Assembly (NCBI GenBank): GCA_910585645.1 | Contig: CAJUFP010000137.1 | Span: forward strand, 1-10,276 | DNA from: an uncultured Hungatella sp. | GTDB taxonomy: Bacteria > Bacillota > Clostridia > Lachnospirales > Lachnospiraceae | Direction: 5' to 3' | Length of the DNA: 10,276 bases | Part shown: positions 1 to 6,590 of the stretch, piece by piece | Position numbering within the stretch: the first letter of the stretch is position 1 | How the letters are laid out: every line of letters starts with the position of its first letter | Notes under the pieces: model-generated | The model's input: the letters and a program-made list of their open reading frames with translations, nothing else | Database searches by the model: none | Told to the model about the DNA's origin: nothing | Translations under genes and position numbers: made by a program

Positions 1-548
1 CCCGTGGGCTCATCGGCGAAAATAATCTCCGGCTCCGTAATTAGAGCCCGGCAGGCCGCTCCCCGCTGCTTCTGCCCTCCCGACAACTGATAAGGGTACT
101 TCCGCAAATGCTCCCTCAGCCCGAATCTTTCCGCCATCTCCACAGTCCTTTCCACGCACACCTTCCCCGGCACCCCGTTCAAAGACAGGGGCAGGGCGAT
201 ATTGTCCTGAAGCGTCATGGTATCCAGCAGATTATAATCCTGAAACACAAACCCGATCTTATCCCTCCGCAGCCTGGACAGCTCCCGGTTAGAGGCCCTG
301 GTAATATCCTCATTGTCCAGAACCACCGTCCCCTGGGTAGGCTTGTCAATAGTGGACAAGATATTTAACAGCGTGGTCTTCCCGGACCCCGACGGCCCCA
401 TGATCGCTATAAAATCATCCTTGTAAATCGTCAGGTCAATGCCCATCAGAACCTTTGTCTGAAACCCTTTGGCCCCGTAAGTCTTAATCAGATTTTTCAC
501 CTCCGCCACCTTCTGGCGGGAAATGGGGGATATCTCATTTTCTCTCAT
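1..548 (-). CDS. BceA-like ABC transporter ATP-binding protein (3' end outside window)
   Basis: This is the nucleotide-binding subunit of an ABC transporter of the MacB/BceA group, which hydrolyses ATP on the cytoplasmic face to power a membrane permease. The 182 visible residues contain Walker A GPSGSGKTT (51-59), the Q-loop FVFQDYN (Q103), the signature LSGGQKQR (155-162) and Walker B IIFADE (175-180). The reading frame is open at base 1, so the H-loop and C-terminus are missing. The ATG at 548 is supported by AAGGAG at 559-564 with a 10-base spacer. The kinase and response regulator just upstream are of the BceS/BceR type, which normally pairs with a BceAB peptide-antibiotic transporter, so antimicrobial-peptide or bacitracin resistance is the likely role. 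The family and partnership are recognised; the substrate is inferred. A BceB-like permease is expected beyond the left edge. Confidence 0.93.
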   Translation of the reverse strand, partial: MRENEISPISRQKVAEVKNLIKTYGAKGFQTKVLMGIDLTIYKDDFIAIMGPSGSGKTTLLNILSTIDKPTQGTVVLDNEDITRASNRELSRLRRDKIGFVFQDYNLLDTMTLQDNIALPLSLNGVPGKVCVERTVEMAERFGLREHLRKYPYQLSGGQKQRGAACRALITEPEIIFADEPT

Positions 549-740
549 TGCCGTGATTCTCCTTTTTCCGTGTCAGGGGACCGGGATATCCAAGGCCTGC
601 GGCATCATAGAACACCTTCCCGCCGCTCTTCCTTTTGCGGACCTTTGCCATTTACCACTTGCCAAACCTTGCTTCCCTCTTTGCTCCCTGCCCCACAAGT
701 GTAAACCATATTCCGCCAAAAATCCTTACATCTCCATTAC
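549..740 (-). promoter_or_regulatory. Upstream region of the ABC transporter gene
   Basis: This non-coding stretch lies between the terminator after the kinase gene and the ABC gene. It should carry the transporter's own promoter. On the minus strand TATGAT (604-609) is a possible -10, but no good -35 lies 17 bases upstream, which would fit an activator-dependent promoter. I searched by eye for the BceR-type inverted repeat TnACA-N4-TGTAA and found no clear match; the nearest is TTTACACTTGT around 700-710, with the wrong spacing. The strand is unusually purine-rich. Only the presence of regulatory DNA is inferred, not a specific site. Confidence 0.35.
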
Positions 741-782
741 AAAAAAAGAGGCAGCATTACATTTTCACGCCGCCCCTTTTTT
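741..782 (-). terminator. Rho-independent terminator after the two-component genes
   Basis: On the minus strand GGGGCGGC (769-776) pairs with GCTGCCTC (748-755), with two G-U pairs and a 13-base loop, and is followed by seven T residues (741-747). A six-A run lies on the other side, so the hairpin could also act on plus-strand transcripts. It starts about 20 bases after the kinase stop codon and separates the regulator-kinase transcript from the ABC gene. Confidence 0.8.
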
Positions 783-800
783 CCGGTATAAAAAGCCGCC

Positions 801-1823
801 CTACCGGCAACCCGAATTTCTACAGAAAATAATACAAAACCTGGTATACCTGCCATACTCACTCTCCACCCCGATCTCATGCCCCAGCCTGCCAATAATC
901 TTGGCAGCCATATAAAGCCCCATCCCCGTAGACTTGTACCTTCCGTTGTGATAATTGCTCCCTGTATACCCCTTCTCAAAAATCCTCCGGATATCCGACT
1001 CCCCAATCCCCTCCCCGTTATCCTCCACAAACAGCTTTATCCTTTCCCTCTCCCCCTCCGTCCATATGGAAAGCTTCCCTGTCTCCTCTTCCTCTCCCTC
1101 CCCCGGCCTCCTTCTGTACTTAATGGCATTGCCAATCAACTGGTCCAGCACATACACCATCCAGGAGGCGTCCGTATAAACCTGGGACTCCCCCACGTCC
1201 ACCCCAATCTCAAACCCCTCCTGCATCAGAAAAAACCGGTTGTTGTTCAGGGAAGTCCTGACACACTCCCCCAGCCTGGTCCGTTTCACCTGAATATCCA
1301 GCAGTGGGCTCTGCAACTTGCACCCCAAAAGCAGAGAATTAATCTGCCGGTTCATCCTCTCCAACTGCTTTCGCAGCTCCAACTTTAGCTTTCGGTCCTC
1401 AATCCTCTCATCCATCAAAAGCCCGGCCGCCAATGGAATCTTCATCTCATGGCACCATCTGGCCACATAATCCTGAAGCCCCCGGTTCTCCTCATACAGC
1501 CGGTCCATCTGCCTTTCCAGGACCCTCACATCATGCTCCGCAATCTCCCGGTTCTCAAAATCAGAGAGCATGCGGCATATAAGCTCCTCCTGGTCCATCA
1601 TCCCCTCCACCCTGCGCCCATACCCCCGAAATCTCCTCCAGTCCATCCCGGTCAAATACCCAAGCGCCGCCAGAAAAAGGATATCCAGATAAACCAAATA
1701 TCCCGCCTCCCCGCCCTGGATAAAAAAGAAAAAATAAAGGTTAAACCCTGCCCACACTGCCGCTGAAAGCCCAAACTTCCCCATCCACCGCTTCCCGTAC
1801 TTCACAGAATAAACGTACTTCAT
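801..1823 (-). CDS. BceS-like intramembrane-sensing sensor histidine kinase
   Basis: This is a 340-residue membrane histidine kinase that phosphorylates the response regulator encoded immediately upstream. Two hydrophobic segments (about 17-36 and 41-59) are joined by a very short outer loop, the layout of intramembrane-sensing kinases that detect stimuli through a partner transporter. The H-box is WCHEMKIPLAA, with the phospho-acceptor His125. The N-box is around GNAIKYR (N232), G1 is DNGEGIG (268-274), the F-box is IFEKGYTG (281-288) and G2 is STGMGLYMA (298-306). The ATG at 1823 overlaps the regulator's TGA as ATGA, which indicates translational coupling. A longer in-frame extension starting at 1874 lies inside the regulator gene and is rejected. 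The family assignment is firm; a bacitracin or peptide stimulus is inferred from the family and the adjacent transporter. Confidence 0.93.
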   Translation of the reverse strand: MKYVYSVKYGKRWMGKFGLSAAVWAGFNLYFFFFIQGGEAGYLVYLDILFLAALGYLTGMDWRRFRGYGRRVEGMMDQEELICRMLSDFENREIAEHDVRVLERQMDRLYEENRGLQDYVARWCHEMKIPLAAGLLMDERIEDRKLKLELRKQLERMNRQINSLLLGCKLQSPLLDIQVKRTRLGECVRTSLNNNRFFLMQEGFEIGVDVGESQVYTDASWMVYVLDQLIGNAIKYRRRPGEGEEEETGKLSIWTEGERERIKLFVEDNGEGIGESDIRRIFEKGYTGSNYHNGRYKSTGMGLYMAAKIIGRLGHEIGVESEYGRYTRFCIIFCRNSGCR

Positions 1824-2500
1824 GGAATAAAATACCCCTGCCCCTTCTTCGTTTCGATCACTTCCCAGCCGCAAACAGACTTTAACTTGCTCCTCAGCCT
1901 GCTGATCATGGTGGTCAGCGTCCCGTCGGACACATACTCATCCGTCTCCCACAAATCCGTCATCAGCTCCTCCCTGGTTACCACGTCCGGGTGATTCTCC
2001 GCCAGCTTAGCCACCACCCGCCGTTCGGATTTGGTCAGCTCAATTTCCCTCTCCCCCAAAAACAGCGCCGTCTGTCCCAGATCAAAGTACAAGTCCTCAC
2101 CCAGAAACACCTGCTCCCTCACCTTGTACTCATAAGCCCTGCGAAGCATGGCCTGAATCTTGGCCTTTAAAAGCTCCAGCCGGAAAGGCTTCTCCACATA
2201 ATCGTCCCCGCCCTGGGCCATAGCCATGATCTTGTCCTTATCATCGCCCCGGCTGCTGATATAGAGAACCGGAACCTTGGACACCTGCCGAATCCGGCTG
2301 CACCAGTAAAACCCGTCATAGTAAGGAAGGTTGATATCCATAAGAACCATCTGGGGGCGGTAATGGGAAAATTCCTCCAAAATATTGTCAAACCTTTCCG
2401 GTATCTTCGTCTCATATCCCCACCGCATGAGAAAAGATGCGATCTCACGGGCAAGGGCCTCATCGTCCTCAACAATCAGAATCTTCATCGCTGTATTCAT
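1820..2500 (-). CDS. OmpR/PhoB-family response regulator, BceR-like
   Basis: This 226-residue DNA-binding regulator is the partner of the kinase that follows it with a 4-base overlap. The receiver domain (about 5-120) has the acidic pocket EDD (11-13), the phospho-acceptor Asp55 in VLMDINLP, Ser82/Ser83 at the switch position and Lys104 in VEKPF. The winged-helix effector domain (about 133-224) carries LTKSERRVVAKL and ends with TKKGQGYFIP, typical of OmpR-type proteins. The ATG at 2500 is chosen because AGGAGG (2509-2514) lies 8 bases upstream; an internal ATG four codons later is less well placed. It most likely activates the ABC transporter operon when phosphorylated. That target is inferred from location and family. 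Confidence 0.94.
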   Translation of the reverse strand: MNTAMKILIVEDDEALAREIASFLMRWGYETKIPERFDNILEEFSHYRPQMVLMDINLPYYDGFYWCSRIRQVSKVPVLYISSRGDDKDKIMAMAQGGDDYVEKPFRLELLKAKIQAMLRRAYEYKVREQVFLGEDLYFDLGQTALFLGEREIELTKSERRVVAKLAENHPDVVTREELMTDLWETDEYVSDGTLTTMISRLRSKLKSVCGWEVIETKKGQGYFIP

Positions 2501-2521
2501 GTCATTGGCCTCCTGATCGTT

Positions 2522-2530
2522 ATTGTATCA
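2522..2530 (-). promoter_or_regulatory. Extended -10 promoter of the response regulator-kinase operon
   Basis: On the minus strand the sequence TGATACAAT is an extended -10 element (TG-N-TACAAT). No strong -35 is visible 17 bases upstream (TGGAAA), which an extended -10 can tolerate. The predicted start site near 2515 gives a leader of only about 15 bases, so the ribosome-binding site (2509-2514) would sit at the very 5' end of the mRNA. Confidence 0.45.
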
Positions 2531-2706
2531 AAAGAAACCCGGACTTTCCATCCTTTTTCGCAAAATCAATCAAGCCAAAATCACTTAACCCTTACTGTTC
2601 ACTGGCCATTTAAAATCGCCTGCGGTGGTGGGCAGCCTGGTCCTCTGCCATTACGTACCCCCATGCCAAGCAGCGTGGTGCTTGACACGGGAGTACACAG
2701 TAACCC

Positions 2707-4077
2707 TCACCCCTCCTCCAATCCACCATCCCCCAGACAGCCCCGTATCATACTCCCGCCCTCCCTCCACACAAGATACAGAGAAAGAACCGTGGCCAGC
2801 AGATCACTGATAGGCTGCGCAAAGAAAATACCGTTTATATCTAAAATCATCGGAAGCACATAAATAAACGGCACCAAAAACACCACCTGCCTCAGCACAG
2901 TGATAATAATCGAAGGGACAGGCCGGTTGATGGCCTGAAAAAAAGTGGTGGCCAGCATCACAAACCCAAGGGCCGGCGTGATGCAAAAATTAATCCTTAA
3001 GCCCGCAATCCCCACCTGAAACATTTCCTCCGTCCCGCCAAATGCCGCCAGAATCTGCTGTGGAAACACAAGCACCATCAGCCAGATCACGCAGGTAATA
3101 GAAACCGAAAGAGCCGTGGCCAGCCAGAACGCGGACAACACCCGCCTATAATTGCCGGAGCCGTAATTATTTCCGATAATAGGCTGAATCCCCTGGCTGA
3201 TACCGCTTGCCGGCATAATCACAAAAGTCATAATACTGGATATAACCGCATAAACGCTGATGGCCATATCCCCGCCGTATCTGCCAAGCTGGCTGTTGTA
3301 CACAAGGCTGATAAATCCCATAGCCATCTGCGCCACAAAAAAGGCAAACCCGCAGGAAACGATCTGCAGACACAGCCGTCTCTCCAAACGGAAAATCCCC
3401 CTTTCCACACGAACCTGAGTCCGGTTTCCAAACACCATCCACGCGCCGAACAGCGCGGAGAGCACCTGCCCCATAACCGTAGCCACTGCCGCCCCCACAA
3501 CGCCCCAGTCAAAGACAATGATAAACACCCCGTCCAAAATAATATTGGCCACAGCCCCTATCCCTGTGACGCACATCCCCAAAACCGGCTTGCCGGAAAC
3601 CCGGACAAAATCGCAGAACAACTGGGACAGCCCCTGAAACACACAGCCCAGGGCCACAATCCGATAATACCGGATCGCGTATGGATACGCGGTTTTTGTC
3701 ACCCCGAAAATCTTCAGGAAAAAATCCGGAGCTCCCAGCAGCACCCCGCTCAGCCCAATCTCCGACACGCACAAAAGAACCATGGCATTTCCAAAAGACC
3801 GATTCATCCTCTCAGTCTCATTTTTCCCGGAAAACAAGCTGAAAAAAGTAGAGCCTCCCGCGCTGCACATCAGCGCAAACGCCATCATCATGTAAGACAG
3901 GGGAAAACACACCGACAATCCCGCCAGGGCAGAAGTGCCGTTAAAATTGCCCACAAACATCCGGTCCACAATATTGTACACGGCTGTAATGAGCAGCGAA
4001 ACCGCCGCCGGTATGGAAAACCGCAGAATCATGGGAAACAATTTCCCGCCCAGATAGTCAACACCCTTCCTGTTCAT
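2707..4077 (-). CDS. MATE-family multidrug efflux pump, MepA-like
   Basis: This 456-residue inner-membrane antiporter should export drugs or metabolites using a Na+ or H+ gradient. It has about twelve hydrophobic helices. Near the N-terminus RFSIPAAVSLLITAVYNIVD matches the first MATE helix, and the second half contains GISQGIQPIIGNNYGSGNYR, a hallmark of the MepA/DinF branch. Length is normal for the family. The start is set at ATG 4077, 7 bases after GGAGG; the adjacent ATG at 4080 has only a 4-base spacer but is possible. The open frame continues far upstream to 4446, but that part overlaps the divergent LysR gene and is not real. The gene is divergent from the LysR-type regulator, which probably controls it. 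The substrate cannot be told from sequence. Confidence 0.94.
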   Translation of the reverse strand: MNRKGVDYLGGKLFPMILRFSIPAAVSLLITAVYNIVDRMFVGNFNGTSALAGLSVCFPLSYMMMAFALMCSAGGSTFFSLFSGKNETERMNRSFGNAMVLLCVSEIGLSGVLLGAPDFFLKIFGVTKTAYPYAIRYYRIVALGCVFQGLSQLFCDFVRVSGKPVLGMCVTGIGAVANIILDGVFIIVFDWGVVGAAVATVMGQVLSALFGAWMVFGNRTQVRVERGIFRLERRLCLQIVSCGFAFFVAQMAMGFISLVYNSQLGRYGGDMAISVYAVISSIMTFVIMPASGISQGIQPIIGNNYGSGNYRRVLSAFWLATALSVSITCVIWLMVLVFPQQILAAFGGTEEMFQVGIAGLRINFCITPALGFVMLATTFFQAINRPVPSIIITVLRQVVFLVPFIYVLPMILDINGIFFAQPISDLLATVLSLYLVWREGGSMIRGCLGDGGLEEG

Positions 4078-4114
4078 CATAATACCTCCCGCAATGAATA
4101 TTGATACTATCTGC

Positions 4115-4123
4115 ATTCTAACA
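4115..4123 (-). promoter_or_regulatory. Candidate extended -10 promoter of the MATE gene
   Basis: The minus-strand sequence TGTTAGAAT fits TG-N-TAGAAT. No good -35 lies at the usual distance, consistent with an activator-dependent promoter. The predicted start site is near 4108, giving a leader of about 31 bases before the ATG at 4077. Confidence 0.45.
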
Positions 4124-4163
4124 CCCTTTTCCCCAAAAGAAAATTTCAAAAAAGAAAAGTACA

Positions 4164-4178
4164 TTAGAAAAAATCTAA
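4164..4178. promoter_or_regulatory. LysR-type operator: perfect dyad with T-N11-A core
   Basis: TTAGA-AAAAA-TCTAA is a perfect 5-base inverted repeat, and its inner part matches the T-N11-A motif of LysR-type regulators. Its centre (4171) is about 63 bases upstream of the predicted MATE start site, close to the classic -65 recognition position for LysR activators. It also lies just upstream of the regulator's own -35 (4182), a position suited to autoregulation. A second short palindrome, GAAAATTTC (4139-4147), lies between it and the MATE promoter and could be the activation half-site. Confidence 0.65.
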
Positions 4179-4181
4179 CGA

Positions 4182-4210
4182 TTGTCCTCCTGCCCATTTT
4201 CCTGTATACT
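4182..4210 (+). promoter_or_regulatory. Promoter of the LysR-type regulator
   Basis: TTGTCC (4182-4187) and TATACT (4205-4210) are separated by exactly 17 bases. The predicted start site is near 4217. The LysR-type dyad at 4164-4178 ends 3 bases before the -35. Confidence 0.65.
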
Positions 4211-4258
4211 ATACAAAAGAAACTGGAGAATACATGTAAACCCAGGGGAGGAATTGCC

Positions 4259-5152
4259 ATGACCAGACAGCAGCTAAACTGTTTCGTACTTGCGGCAGAT
4301 AAGCTAAACTTCACAAAAGCCGCGGAGGAGATGTTTCTCTCCACGCCCACCCTGACCCACCACATCAAGACCCTGGAGCAGGAGCTGGGCGCCATTCTGT
4401 TTGTCCGCGCCGCCAAAACCGTAAAACTTACCGAAGCCGGAGCCACCTTTTACAGCGACGCCAGAGAAATCCTGTCCAAAATGTCTCTGGCCGAAAAAAA
4501 CGTTCAAAAAATAACCAATTCTGATCTGACATTCCTAAGAATCGGCTGCATCAGCACTGCTGAACTGGAATTGTTGGAAGAAATACTCCAGAATCTGCGC
4601 AGACAATACCCAAAAGTATACCCCCGGATTTCCGTCCACGATTACTCCACAATGAAAAATTTGTTTTCCAACAGACAGCTTGACCTGCTGCTGGCGACAA
4701 AAGAAATGATAAACGATATTCGGGACTGCTCCTTTCGGAAACGAAAAACCGTCTCAAACTATGCCGTCATGTCAAAAACATCTCCTCTCAGCGCCAAAAA
4801 GCGGCTGCGCTTCGAAGACCTGGAGCATGAATGTTTAATCCTGCCCCTGCCCAAATTCCTGCCATTCCAAAATGGCAACCGGCTCCAGGAAAAGATCGTT
4901 CTCCACTCCCAGTCCCACGTTAACCTGATGTGCGAAAATGACCAGGCAGCCATTCTCCTTGCCAGATGCGGCTACGGCGTTGCCATCCTCCCCGAATTTT
5001 TTATCCCGCCCCGGCTGGACGGACCGGATGACGCGGCCATCCTTCCCCTGGCGGATGAGACGGACGGCATGGAGTACGGAATCGCGTACCACACAGATGC
5101 AAAAGAAGCATATATAAAATATCTGGTCAGGAGTTTTTGCGCTCAGACGTAA
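4259..5152 (+). CDS. LysR-family transcriptional regulator
   Basis: This 297-residue regulator has an N-terminal winged helix-turn-helix (about 3-62; FTKAAEEMFLSTPTLTHHIK holds the helix-turn-helix, followed by LEQELGAILFVR) and a periplasmic-binding-protein-like effector domain (about 91-295). The ATG at 4259 is chosen because GGAGG (4247-4251) lies 7 bases upstream. An in-frame ATG at 4094 would run through the promoter and operator and into the pump leader, so it is rejected. It is the only plus-strand gene here and diverges from the MATE gene across 181 bases, the usual arrangement for a LysR regulator and its target. The most likely role is control of the pump in response to a small ligand, which cannot be identified from sequence. 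Confidence 0.93.
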   Translation: MTRQQLNCFVLAADKLNFTKAAEEMFLSTPTLTHHIKTLEQELGAILFVRAAKTVKLTEAGATFYSDAREILSKMSLAEKNVQKITNSDLTFLRIGCISTAELELLEEILQNLRRQYPKVYPRISVHDYSTMKNLFSNRQLDLLLATKEMINDIRDCSFRKRKTVSNYAVMSKTSPLSAKKRLRFEDLEHECLILPLPKFLPFQNGNRLQEKIVLHSQSHVNLMCENDQAAILLARCGYGVAILPEFFIPPRLDGPDDAAILPLADETDGMEYGIAYHTDAKEAYIKYLVRSFCAQT

Positions 5153-5229
5153 GGAGATGGGGAAGTAAGAAGATGTGGAAAGACGCAGGGAATCTGCTCT
5201 GCAACATGTGAGCCGCTGCCCGGAAGATG

Positions 5230-5376
5230 CGGCCCTGGACCCAGGCAGATCGATCTGGGCTTGTAAGGCACTATAAGGCGTGTAAGGAGGCGGCCCCGGA
5301 ACCGGGCTGATCGATCCGTGAATTGGTTTTCAGGGATATCTGCCCGGGAACCGGGCTGACTTTTACGTGAAATTTT
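5230..5376. repeat. Three imperfect GC-rich hairpin repeats
   Basis: Three related units start near 5230, 5291 and 5341. The second and third share AACCGGGCTGA followed by CGTGAA. The first is more diverged but keeps a hairpin (CCTGG-AC-CCAGG) and shares GATCGATC with the second. Each unit can fold: the third gives GCCCGG-GAA-CCGGGC (5342-5356). The first also contains the perfect 12-base palindrome CAGATCGATCTG. The block fills most of the 222-base gap between the LysR and hicB stop codons, and I see no gene in it. It could be a remnant of an intergenic palindromic repeat family. Confidence 0.55.
5342..5364 (+). terminator. Possible terminator of the LysR gene
   Basis: The hairpin GCCCGG-GAA-CCGGGC (5342-5356) is followed, after four bases, by TTTT. 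The T-run is short and offset, so termination would be weak. It lies about 190 bases after the LysR stop codon. Confidence 0.3.
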
Positions 5377-5737
5377 ATTTTGAATAAACAGCATCATTTC
5401 TTGAAAGAAGGTATACACAATACTGATTCATACTAATCCCTTCCTTCTTTGAATGCTCTGCCAGTAATCGATGCAGACTGCGTGGTATTCTCAGTTTAAA
5501 CTGACCAGAATAGGCTTCCAGGTTATCCGGTTCATTGATCTCAATCCCATCCTCAACTGCAGCTTCAAGCCATGCTCTCTTAGCATCCACCGCATTAGCA
5601 ACCGCACTCTCTATGGTTTCACCGCAACTGATACACCCTGGAAGATCAGGATAGGAAACAACAAAACCCCCCTCATCTTTATCTTCCACAACCTCCATCC
5701 GATAAGACAGCGCCATATAATCATTCAGCGTTTTCAT
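5375..5737 (-). CDS. hicB: HicB-family antitoxin
   Basis: This is the 120-residue antitoxin of a HicAB type II toxin-antitoxin pair, which normally neutralises the RNase HicA and represses its own operon. The N-terminal HicB fold (about 10-65) shows EGGFVVSYPDLPGC and CGETIESAVANA, and the C-terminal ribbon-helix-helix (about 78-113) shows KLRIPRSLHRLLAEHSKKEG followed by ISMNQY. The ATG at 5737 is preferred: it has GAGG 9 bases upstream and begins MKTLNDY, as is usual in the family. A GTG at 5752 has no ribosome-binding site. The gene overlaps the 3' end of a truncated hicA by 17 bases, so gene order is the normal hicA-hicB. With the toxin broken, hicB appears to be an orphan that may survive as a DNA-binding regulator or await loss. 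Confidence 0.9.
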   Translation of the reverse strand: MKTLNDYMALSYRMEVVEDKDEGGFVVSYPDLPGCISCGETIESAVANAVDAKRAWLEAAVEDGIEINEPDNLEAYSGQFKLRIPRSLHRLLAEHSKKEGISMNQYCVYLLSRNDAVYSK

Positions 5738-5858
5738 CGTTTTGCGCCTCACTTTCTACAATCTGTTTCACCATCTCAACATAAATCTTCTTAATCGGTT
5801 CATGCTTTGGGATTGTAATCGGATTACATCCTGTTTTTCTAAATGTATAATACCTGCT
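5721..5858 (-). pseudogene. hicA: hicA toxin remnant (C-terminal 45 residues only)
   Basis: In a frame not opened by any start codon, the minus strand encodes SRYYTFRKTGCNPITIPKHE followed by PIKKIYVEMVKQIVE and a short acidic tail ending in TGA at 5721. This matches the C-terminal part of HicA proteins, whose core motif is GS(S)HYTF-K. Here the motif reads SRYYTF, so the conserved His is replaced by Tyr. The codon just upstream (5859-5861) is TGA, and the expected N-terminal dsRBD-like half is absent: that DNA is now the 3' end of the methyltransferase gene. The remnant overlaps hicB by 17 bases, as an intact hicAB operon would. It cannot make an active toxin. The identification rests on the motif and the operon position. 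Confidence 0.8.
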
Positions 5859-6561
5859 TCAATTTTACATAAACACCCACAAAACAAGTATACGGTCTGA
5901 TAACGGTTTCAAAATACTTCCTGTCCCCCCGGGCAAACTCATGATCCGTCCCAAGCCACTCCTCCCATGCCTCACAAAAACAATCCATCTCCCACGTCTC
6001 TACAGTTTCCATTCTGTCATGGCTGCCAATTATCTCTCTCCAGGCTGTCCGGCTCTGAAACAGACAGGCCTCATCCCCAAGCCAATCAAAAAGGAGTTCT
6101 TCCCCACGGCCCGTAAACTCATCCTTCAAACCGGGAATGCCGATCAAAACCTCTCCGCCGTCTCCCATAAACGGCAGAATCTTCTCCTGAAAGAACCCTT
6201 TGCGGCCTGCAAAATAGTGATAGGAGTCAATGCTGACCAGAGCGCGAAATTGCCCCTTTTCAAACCGGAGATCATTGGCGTCCTGGCACATGGGTATAAC
6301 CTGTTGTCCCACTCCCCACTGAGCAAATCGCTTTCCGTTCTCTTCGGCGCTTATCCACAGGTCATTTGCATAGACCTTTGCTCCTGTCTCCTTAGCAATT
6401 ACAAGGCTTGTCAATCCCGTCCCGCACCCCAGATCAAGAATCCGGTCATCCGCGGCAGCTTGCAGAGGATGCCTGTCCAATAACTCCCCTAAAATCCTGA
6501 CACAGTTTGGCCCCATCATGGTCTCTTTGGAAATATACTTTTTATAATTGCCCATATCCAA
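5839..6561 (-). CDS. Class I SAM-dependent methyltransferase
   Basis: This 240-residue cytoplasmic protein has a Rossmann-type methyltransferase fold. Motif I is ILDLGCGTG (41-49), followed by the acidic residue of ANDLW (D67) that should contact the SAM ribose. MGPNCVRILGELL near the N-terminus is familiar from a group of uncharacterised Clostridia methyltransferases. The start is set at TTG 6561 because AGGAGG (6570-6575) is 8 bases upstream; the ATG at 6555 would have a 14-base spacer. The last six codons, including TAG at 5839-5841, lie in DNA that in another frame encodes the hicA remnant. The native C-terminus was therefore probably replaced by the rearrangement that cut hicA. The substrate is unknown; small-molecule methylation is likely. 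Confidence 0.88.
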   Translation of the reverse strand: MDMGNYKKYISKETMMGPNCVRILGELLDRHPLQAAADDRILDLGCGTGLTSLVIAKETGAKVYANDLWISAEENGKRFAQWGVGQQVIPMCQDANDLRFEKGQFRALVSIDSYHYFAGRKGFFQEKILPFMGDGGEVLIGIPGLKDEFTGRGEELLFDWLGDEACLFQSRTAWREIIGSHDRMETVETWEMDCFCEAWEEWLGTDHEFARGDRKYFETVIRPYTCFVGVYVKLKQVLYI

Positions 6562-6590
6562 GTCTGTTCCCTCCTCTGCATTCCAAAAAT

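Noticed and set aside
523..915. A plus-strand ORF across the leader region of the ABC transporter gene
   Set aside because: It runs through the terminator hairpin and into the kinase 3' end, with no ribosome-binding site and shadow-like composition.
879..1388. A 169-residue plus-strand ORF rich in Pro and Leu
   Set aside because: It is the antisense shadow of the histidine kinase gene, with no ribosome-binding site or recognisable domain.
2667..2684. Perfect inverted repeat CAAGCA-N6-TGCTTG after the MATE gene, considered as a terminator
   Set aside because: There is no T-run on either strand after the stem, so intrinsic termination is not supported.
4094..4258. An upstream start for the LysR protein at 4094
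   Set aside because: It would place the promoter, the operator dyad and the real ribosome-binding site within the coding region, and it adds 55 residues not found in the family.
4078..4446. A 579-residue version of the MATE protein with an N-terminal extension of more than 100 residues
   Set aside because: The extension overlaps the divergent LysR gene and its control region, lacks homology to MATE proteins, and the ATG at 4077 has an excellent ribosome-binding site.
5143..5418. A minus-strand ORF through the GC-rich repeats
   Set aside because: Its sequence is simply the translated palindromic repeats, and it overlaps the ends of both flanking genes.
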